A program made the translations under genes and the position numbers. From Gammaproteobacteria bacterium (GTDB lineage Bacteria > Pseudomonadota > Gammaproteobacteria > UBA11654): a stretch of 10,728 nucleotides of DNA. The notes below the pieces were generated by a model. The model was not told the origin of the DNA and ran no database searches. It was given only the letters and a program-made list of their open reading frames with translations. Shown here piece by piece: positions 1 through 6,500 of the stretch. Within the stretch, counting starts at the first letter, position 1. The number at the start of each line of letters is the position of its first letter. The stretch covers positions 1 to 10,728 of the forward strand of contig JABHDX010000028.1 in assembly GCA_018672815.1 (NCBI GenBank), given 5' to 3'.

Positions 1-372
1 CTTTTTTTAGATGTATTGTAATCTGAACAAGCATTAAAAGTGTTTGACTAAATGACATCTTTTTCCTCATGACTGAGTTCCTGAATGCTCGTAGAATAAT
101 TATCTGCGCCAATTTGCATTTTAATTCTATAATTCTCAAGAAAATTGAGATGCCAAATTGAATGAACCGTTAAAACATCCTGTGAAGTCACTAAAATATT
201 TTTGCTTTTATGTGTAATCGTTAATGATAGAACCAATCCAATCAATCGATTTTCTTGCCAACGGTTGTTACAAAACACATGGGATAACCGCTAAACGAAT
301 CAAAATACTTACCACACTTATTATTCACATACTTTTAATGCTCAACATAATAAAAACTCCTACATAATTGTT

Positions 373-407
373 TTAATTTTTTTAGATAGTGAAAGTAAAA
401 AAATTAA
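373..407. repeat. perfect 12-bp inverted repeat upstream of fur
   Basis: The left arm TTAATTTTTTTA (373-384) is the exact reverse complement of the right arm TAAAAAAATTAA (396-407), with an 11-base loop GATAGTGAAAG between them. The stem has no G or C, so it would be weak as a transcription terminator. Because of the A and T tracts on both sides it could still act as a bidirectional terminator-like element, or as a curved-DNA or protein-binding site. The arms are plainly visible; the function is unknown. It lies about 60 bp before the fur start. Confidence 0.5.
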
Positions 408-431
408 CACGAGCGAAAGGATGCTATCAAC

Positions 432-459
432 TTGAATTTTAATGCACCCACTATAAGAT
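432..459 (+). promoter_or_regulatory. possible fur promoter, start site close to the ATG
   Basis: TTGAAT (432-437) and TAAGAT (454-459) are spaced by 16 bases, each matching four of six positions of the sigma-70 consensus. The predicted transcript start would fall at about 465-467, which is on or next to the fur ATG, and no Shine-Dalgarno motif precedes that ATG. If correct, the fur mRNA would be leaderless or nearly so. In AT-rich DNA such matches occur often by chance, so this is only a candidate. Confidence 0.25.
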
Positions 460-466
460 AAATATT

Positions 467-874
467 ATGAACACCAATAAAGAAATCAAATCTGCTGGAC
501 TCAAGGTTACTCATGCAAGAAAAACAATCCTTAAGATTCTTGAAACCAGTAAAAGAACACACTTAAGTGCGGATGATATTAATAGAATTCTGATTAAGAA
601 AAATGATGAAGTCGGTGTAGCTACGGTTTATAGGGTACTTAATCAATTTGTTGATGCAGGTATTTGCATCAAACACAACTTTGAATCTGGGCAAGCTGTT
701 TTTGAGATCATGCCTGATCATCATCATGACCATATGGTTTGTATGGAAACTGGTAAGGTAATAGAATTTGAAGACGATATTATTGAAGAAAGACAACATC
801 AATTGGCTAAGAAAAATGGTTATAAGATTGTTGATCACTCAATGGTTCTTTTTGTAGAACCCATTAAGAAATAA
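467..874 (+). CDS. fur: Fur family ferric uptake regulator
   Basis: This 135-residue protein is a Fe(II)-responsive transcriptional repressor acting as a DNA-binding dimer. The N-terminal winged helix carries the hallmark GVATVYRVLNQF (50-61), followed by the metal-binding dimerisation domain with HHHDH (85-89). Residues matching the E. coli metal ligands are present: H32, E80, H87, H89, D88, E107 and H124. The structural zinc cysteines of E. coli Fur are mostly gone: only C92 of the CxxC pair remains (second position is T95), and the C-terminal Cys-rich tail is absent, the protein ending EPIKK. This is the arrangement of Pseudomonas aeruginosa Fur, which the sequence resembles closely (HMVCMETGKVIEF). 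The ATG lacks a clear Shine-Dalgarno. It is convergent with fhs, the two stop codons being one base apart, leaving no room for an intergenic terminator. Assignment to Fur rather than Zur or PerR is firm from overall similarity. Confidence 0.95.
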   Translation: MNTNKEIKSAGLKVTHARKTILKILETSKRTHLSADDINRILIKKNDEVGVATVYRVLNQFVDAGICIKHNFESGQAVFEIMPDHHHDHMVCMETGKVIEFEDDIIEERQHQLAKKNGYKIVDHSMVLFVEPIKK

Positions 875-875
875 C

Positions 876-2549
876 TTAAAATAATCCTTCGATCAATCCG
901 TTTTCATCAATATCAATGTCTTCAGCAGCAGGTTTTTTAGGTAATCCAGGCATTGTAATAACATCGCCTGTTAGCACTACAACAAAACCAGCGCCTGCGG
1001 ATAATCTTACTTCTCTTATTGGGACATCAAAACCCTTGGGTCTGCCTTTAAGTTTTGGATCAGTTGACAAAGATGCTGGCGTTTTAGCCATACAAATTGG
1101 TAGATGGCCAAATCCATTATTCTGTAGCTTCTCTATTTCTGTTCTGACTGCTTTATCAGCCATTATATTCTCAGCGCCATACATCTTAGTAGCAATGGTC
1201 TTAATTTTATCCCACAAAAGCATTTCGTCAGGATAGAGAAAAGAAAAATTATTATCGTTTTTACAAAGTTCAACAATAGCATTTGCAAGTTCTATAGCGC
1301 CTTTTCCTCCATGCAACCAATGATTGCATTCGACAATATCTACTCCTAAGTCACTGCATCTTTCCTTGACCATGCTCACTTCTGCATCGGTATCATGAGA
1401 GAAGCGATTGATTGCAACAACAACCGGAACATTAAATTCTTGTATGTTTTCTATGTGTTTTTTTAAATTTTCAGTGCCTTTGTTCACTGCATCAATATTC
1501 TCTATCTTAATATCAGATAATGGGACACCGCCATGCGTTTTCAATGATTGTAATGTTGCAACCAATACTACTGCATTTGGTGTTATTCCAGATTTCCTGC
1601 ATTTGATATCAAAAAACTTTTCAGCCCCTAGATCTGAGCCAAAACCTGCTTCAGTAACCGTATAATCAGCAAGCTTCATAGCGAGTTTTGTAGCAGCGAT
1701 ACTATTACAACCATGAGCGATATTAGCAAAAGGACCCCCATGAACAAGAACAGGATTGCCTTCGAGTGTTTGCACTAAATTTGGATTTATTGCATCTTTC
1801 AAAAGAGCAGTCATAGCGCCCTGCACATTAAGATCTTTAGCTGTAATCATTTTCCCATCTTTACTGTAAGCAACAATGATTGAAGAAATATTATCCCTTA
1901 AATCATTGATGTCCTTTGACAAACAAAAAATTGCCATGATTTCTGATGCCGCTGTAATGGAAAACGTATCTTGCCTAGGAATTGAGTTAAGTGGTCCACC
2001 CAAACCAATCACTGCTTGTCTTAATGCCCTATCATTGAGATCAAGAACTCTATTCCAAACAATTTTTCTATGGTCAATATTGAGCAAATTACCATGATGT
2101 AAATGATTATCAAGAGCAGCAGACAACAGATTATGGGCTGAAGTTATTGCATGAAAATCGCCAGTGAAATGTAGATTAATATCTTCCATAGGGATAACTT
2201 GTGACATACCACCGCCTGCTCCGCCACCCTTCATTCCAAAGCAAGGACCCAATGAAGGCTCTCTAACACACGTCAGAGTTTTGTGGCCCAGTGAGGCCAT
2301 AGCATCGCTGAGGCCAATTGTTGTAGTTGTTTTTCCTTCCCCAGCAGGAGTGGGAGTCATTGCTGTGACTAAAATTAATTTTCCTTCTGATTGACCAGCA
2401 ATGGTTTCATCTTCATTAATATTCAAATTAATTTTAGCTTTATATTTACCATAGGGCTCTAGGTAGTTATCCGTTATGCCAATTTTTTCAGCAATATCAC
2501 TAATAGGTTGGATATCTGCTTCTCTTGCTATTTCTATATCAGTTTTCAA
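876..2549 (-). CDS. fhs: formate-tetrahydrofolate ligase
   Basis: This 557-residue cytosolic enzyme catalyses ATP-dependent formation of 10-formyltetrahydrofolate from formate and THF, feeding one-carbon units into purine, fMet-tRNA and serine/glycine metabolism. The length is normal for the family. The nucleotide-binding P-loop TPTPAGEGKTTTT lies at 65-77, the signature REPSLGPCFGMKGGGAGGG at 96-114 and HFTGDFHAITSAHN at 127-140, and the protein ends in the conserved LSAGAGFVVVLTGDV and MPGLPKKPAAEDID segments. The start is TTG, chosen because a clean GGAG lies 5 bases upstream and the reading starts just before the usual family N-terminus. It lies downstream of the two tRNA genes on the same strand, separated from tRNA-Lys by 83 bases, so it could be co-transcribed with them or have its own promoter. 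Its stop is one base from that of fur. Confidence 0.97.
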   Translation of the reverse strand: MKTDIEIAREADIQPISDIAEKIGITDNYLEPYGKYKAKINLNINEDETIAGQSEGKLILVTAMTPTPAGEGKTTTTIGLSDAMASLGHKTLTCVREPSLGPCFGMKGGGAGGGMSQVIPMEDINLHFTGDFHAITSAHNLLSAALDNHLHHGNLLNIDHRKIVWNRVLDLNDRALRQAVIGLGGPLNSIPRQDTFSITAASEIMAIFCLSKDINDLRDNISSIIVAYSKDGKMITAKDLNVQGAMTALLKDAINPNLVQTLEGNPVLVHGGPFANIAHGCNSIAATKLAMKLADYTVTEAGFGSDLGAEKFFDIKCRKSGITPNAVVLVATLQSLKTHGGVPLSDIKIENIDAVNKGTENLKKHIENIQEFNVPVVVAINRFSHDTDAEVSMVKERCSDLGVDIVECNHWLHGGKGAIELANAIVELCKNDNNFSFLYPDEMLLWDKIKTIATKMYGAENIMADKAVRTEIEKLQNNGFGHLPICMAKTPASLSTDPKLKGRPKGFDVPIREVRLSAGAGFVVVLTGDVITMPGLPKKPAAEDIDIDENGLIEGLF

Positions 2550-2554
2550 ATCAA

Positions 2555-2558
2555 CTCC
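2555..2558 (-). promoter_or_regulatory. Shine-Dalgarno GGAG fixing the TTG start of fhs
   Basis: On the minus strand GGAG is followed by five bases (TTGAT) and then the TTG start codon of fhs at 2549. This is the best ribosome binding site near the N-terminus, and no in-frame ATG lies close by, so the rare start codon is well supported. Confidence 0.6.
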
Positions 2559-2632
2559 AATAGTTATAAATTTTGCGATATAGGTTATATTTTAAACGCA
2601 ATAAATACAAGATAGTCAACTTAGAGCTTAAG

Positions 2633-2706
<74 letters not shown>

Positions 2707-2715
2707 AAGAAAAAA

Positions 2716-2792
2716 TGGGGTGGACGATGGGACTCGAACCCACGACCACCTGGACCACAACCAGGGGCTCTACCAACTGAGCTACGCCCACC
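2716..2792 (-). tRNA. tRNA-His (anticodon GUG)
   Basis: This is a full 77-base tRNA gene including the extra 5' G(-1) characteristic of tRNA-His, opposite discriminator C73, and an encoded CCA. The acceptor stem is GTGGGCG/CGTCCAC with one G-U pair, the anticodon loop TTGTGGT sits on a CCTGG/CCAGG stem (anticodon GTG at 2756-2758 on the plus strand), and the T loop is TTCGAGT. It precedes tRNA-Lys by 9 bases on the same strand and follows ppiB by 64 bases. Confidence 0.96.
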
Positions 2793-2798
2793 ATTGTT

Positions 2799-2827
2799 TT
2801 CTTAAGCTCTATTAACTATCTTGCCAA
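2799..2827 (-). promoter_or_regulatory. possible promoter of the tRNA pair
   Basis: On the minus strand TTGGCA (2827-2822, five of six matches to the -35 consensus) is followed after 17 bases by TAAGAA (2804-2799, weak -10). Transcription would then start very near the first base of tRNA-His. The element overlaps the right arm of the inverted repeat. If it is the real promoter, the 5' arm would not be in that transcript, so this call competes with the processing-stem interpretation unless ppiB read-through also supplies the tRNAs. Confidence 0.3.
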
Positions 2828-2856
2828 GGAGAAATTGTTAATCAAATGATCTTTTT

Positions 2857-3282
2857 TTATTCAGAAGATTCAATAACAACTGAAATCATCTTATCACCTT
2901 GCTCAATAGAATTTACAACATCCATATTCGCAGTGTGTCCAAAAACAGTATGCACTCCATCAAGATGTGGTTGAGGACCATGGCAGATGAAAAATTGACT
3001 GCCTCCAGTATCTTTACCTGCATGCGCCATCGATAAAGTTCCTGCTTGATGCTTATTTGCATTGATCTCACAATCAATATGATATCCAGGACCACCTGTG
3101 CCAGTTCCACTAGGACATCCACCCTGAATCATAAAATTAGGAATAACACGATGAAAATTAAGATCGTCATAAAACCCTTTTTCAATCAAGTCAGTAAAAT
3201 TCTTTACTGTATTCGGAGCATCCTCTTCAAATAAATCAATATGGATCTCACCCTTATCTGTTGTCATTAATACTTTTGTCAT
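2857..3282 (-). CDS. ppiB: peptidyl-prolyl cis-trans isomerase, cyclophilin type
   Basis: This 141-residue protein is a cytosolic cyclophilin that speeds cis-trans isomerisation of Xaa-Pro bonds during folding. It is the compact bacterial form without a signal peptide, which favours PpiB over periplasmic PpiA. Catalytic-core motifs are intact: [13 protein letters not shown] (43-55, with R45, F50, M51 and Q53 matching human CypA R55, F60, M61 and Q63), then [23 protein letters not shown] (86-99) and [10 protein letters not shown] (106-115). The residue matching the cyclosporin-contacting Trp121 is His106, as commonly seen in bacterial homologues with low drug affinity. The ATG has a good GAGGT five bases upstream. 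It lies 64 bases upstream of tRNA-His on the same strand, with no obvious terminator between, so read-through into the tRNAs is possible. Confidence 0.96.
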   Translation of the reverse strand: MTKVLMTTDKGEIHIDLFEEDAPNTVKNFTDLIEKGFYDDLNFHRVIPNFMIQGGCPSGTGTGGPGYHIDCEINANKHQAGTLSMAHAGKDTGGSQFFICHGPQPHLDGVHTVFGHTANMDVVNSIEQGDKMISVVIESSE

Positions 3283-3502
3283 GATCTACCTCATTTAAAT
3301 TTTTAAACATTATCTAGATCTTTGAACAGCTTTTCCACTTTATCCTTAATTAAATGTCTAATTTCTCTATATTATTTTTCAATGGATAATTTTTATAATC
3401 AGATAGATTTCACTCAATTCTATATTTAGCTTTTGTATGGGTTTTCAACACATAGGAATGGTATGGTTATCTTTTGAAAAATTTTTTAATTAAATCTCTA
3501 AA

Positions 3503-6500
3503 TTATCCTAATTCTGAGGTATAGATTAAATCCTCATGATAGAGGCCTTCATCATAAAAATTAAACAGATCATACTTATTAATTGGATCAAAGGAATCAG
3601 GCATAATTTCATTGGATGCAGTTAAGTCAGAACCATGATCATTAATATTCTCAATGGCTGAAATTATAATCTCTTCTTCTAGGAAAACCTCTTCATCAAT
3701 GAGTAAATCTAATAGCTCTGGTTTACTTAGATTAACTATTATTGGTGTATCAAATTCAATGGTCTCAGGAAGTGTAATCGATTCGTCAGTGGCATCATCT
3801 GTGATTGGGTATAAGTCATTACCGTTTGAATCTGATTCTTCATTTTCAATATCTTTATTATAGTCAGCTATATACAGACCATCAGAAGAAAAATCATTAA
3901 GATTTGTTGAACCTGTGGATGAGATTTCAACTACGCTAGTGCCTGTATTTACTGCAAACCAAATAGTGCCATCACTTGAGGAATAATAATCATAACCTTC
4001 ATAGACATTTTCCTCGTCAATAGTCAGTCCAGTAACTAACGTCCAACCTTCCATATTCACTTGAACTTGGTCTATTGTTGAATCTCCATATGTATAGATA
4101 TAATGCACAGTCTCTTGAATGCCGTCACCATCTAGATCTCTGGTATAGGTTCCCTCAAGATCTTTCAATGCCTGCTCAGATATTTTTAAGATCGTGGCTT
4201 TTCCGTCATTAATATTAATATCTTCTATGCCAGTCAGTTGTGCATCAGTGAAACTTCTAAGATCAATGGTTTGATCTGTATAGTTTCCAAAAAAGTACAA
4301 TGAGTCCCCTTCTCCATCAGTTGCATTGGTGCCAGTTCCTCCATCAATAGAGACAAAGTCAAATGATTGGATATAAAAATTATCATACCCATGACCACCA
4401 ATAATAATGTCATTTGAGCCGATGGCATAAATATTATCGTTACCATAACCACAGGTGATTGTGTTACTTGCAGCATTACAGGTAATTGAGTCATTACCAC
4501 TCCCCGTTATAGCATTCTCAATTATCGTGTCATCATAAATACTAATTGGAAATCCTGAATAAGCATAATCCCAGTCATCTGAACCATTTCCCCAAGGCTT
4601 TTCTATTTTAAGTTCGTCAGTACCAATATATGAAATATTTCCACCAACAAGATTCAATGTTATGTCTAAACTGTAACTTGATAAATCAATGGTATCGATG
4701 CCGCCAGTGTCATATATGGTTTCCCATACAGGACCTGAGTAAGTATAAGTAGTATTACCTTCATTATTTTCAGGCGTCATGCCATAAATATATTGGATCG
4801 TTTTAATATCATTTATTCCAGGCATAGTTCCGAAAATATACCAATTACTATAATCATCCCAATCATTCATGATATATGCTCCGGTATTAACATAAGCCAT
4901 AACAGACCATAGGGTAGTATTTTGTTCAATACTGGAAGTGGGATACATCTGAGTATGAGAAAGACCAAGTGAATGGCCTATCTCATGGATCATAATAGTT
5001 GGACCATAATAACTGCCATAAACTTCTGGATCATAATCTTTCCTAACCCATATATCATTTGCATCAGAAACACCAAGAGAACTATCTGATGAATCATAGT
5101 AATACGGTATTAATGACCAACCACCAGCATTACCAAAATCTCCCGTGGAAAGCCCAATACGGATATCACCACACATACTTTCGTTATCATCTACTTTCAC
5201 AAAGGTAATGCCAGAAACATTACCCCAGTAGGCAAAAGCCTGGTCAACTATAGCTTCCCATTCAGCAGAGTAGTCACTTCTATTTTCATAGACAGATGCA
5301 GCATCTCCGCCATCATAGTTAGGCCCTAATACTGAATTAGAATCTATCAAACTATAAGTAATTACTAATGGGGTGTTAGGGTCGCTGTCATGTTTAAGAC
5401 CTATGTAATAATCTCCCCAACCATCATATTCTGTGCCTGATACATAATAATAAGTCCAAAGTTGTCCAAGAATACTGGTATCAGTTGGAAGACCTCCATA
5501 ACCAGTTGTGAAATTCTCATTATGGTATGGATTTCCATAATTCACATCATTGGCATTGATAGTGACGGTTTTTTCGAAAGTCAATCCGCCTTGGTCAGTA
5601 ACTGTGACTGTGACTGTATATGTAGTCTTAGTTTCATAGTCTAACCAAGTTCCAGACTTTACTTTTAAGCTGCCATCGACAACCTCAAAACTGTTTGCAT
5701 CATCACCACTTAAGCTATAGGTATATTCATCATCCGTATTAACATCAGTAACAACAAAACTTCCCACAGAAGCACCAATATAATTCTCGTCGACATTAAA
5801 ACTATCAAGGGCGAGGTCAGTTGGCGCAACATTAACTTCCACTGTATAGTCTCGACTAAAGGTAGCACCACCCTTATCGGTAGTTGTTACCGTCAAAGTA
5901 TAAGAAGCCTTGTTCGTACCTGAAGGAGTTACACTGTCTTTTAATTTGAGTTGTCCATCAACCACTTCAAACATTTCAGCATCACTTCCTGATAAAGAAT
6001 AGCTATGATTATCAACAGCATCCTCATCAGTGGTGGTCAAATTGCCAACCACACCACCCGTATTACCATCATTGACAAAAAGACTGCCAGAGAGATTTAT
6101 ACCAGTTGGAGCATCGTTGATATCATTAACGCTAATCGTGTAGTTTGTTGAAATAGACAATCCACCACTATCAGTAGCGGTAACCGTGACGGTATAAGAA
6201 CTCTTGACTTCATAATTGAAGCTCACCCCATCTCTAAGTTTTAATTGACCATCAACCACTTCAAAGGACTCAAAATCGTCGCCTGACAGTGTGTAGGTAT
6301 GACTATCACCAATATCTTCATCGGTGGTGGTCAGATCTCCAACCACTGCACCTGCAGAGTTTTCATCAATAGCAGTGCTTGAAAGAGCAATGGCGGTGGG
6401 TGCTTCATTAATATCTGTAACACTAAATGGATAGGTGGTTGAATTTGTGTAGCCACTATCATCGGTAGCTATGATGGTGATTGAATAACTATTTATAACC

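Larger units (their letters stand above)
1..466. other. non-coding stretch upstream of fur
   Basis: This stretch carries no gene I can support. The only open frame of any size (minus strand, 278 down to 48, 76 codons from a GTG) has no visible ribosome binding site and resembles nothing I recognise. The sequence is AT-rich. The only structured element I found is the perfect 12-bp inverted repeat at 373-407; a weak promoter-like pair sits directly before fur. I looked for a Fur-box-like palindrome of the GATAATGATAATCATTATC kind and did not find a convincing one, so autoregulation of fur is not evident here. A degraded gene on the minus strand cannot be excluded. Confidence 0.5.

Noticed and set aside
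48..278. 76-codon minus-strand open frame from a GTG
   Set aside because: No Shine-Dalgarno, rare start codon, an in-frame stop only five codons upstream, and no similarity I recognise. A remnant of a gene cannot be excluded, but it is not supported as a CDS.
916..2394. Several plus-strand frames of 70-106 codons inside fhs
   Set aside because: They are antisense shadows of a strongly conserved enzyme gene and have no family features.
3420..3502. TTTTCAA/TTGAAAA dyad followed by a T run, possible terminator
   Set aside because: The stem is only 7 AT-rich pairs with a loop of about 30 bases, and the T run follows it on the plus strand where no gene needs terminating.
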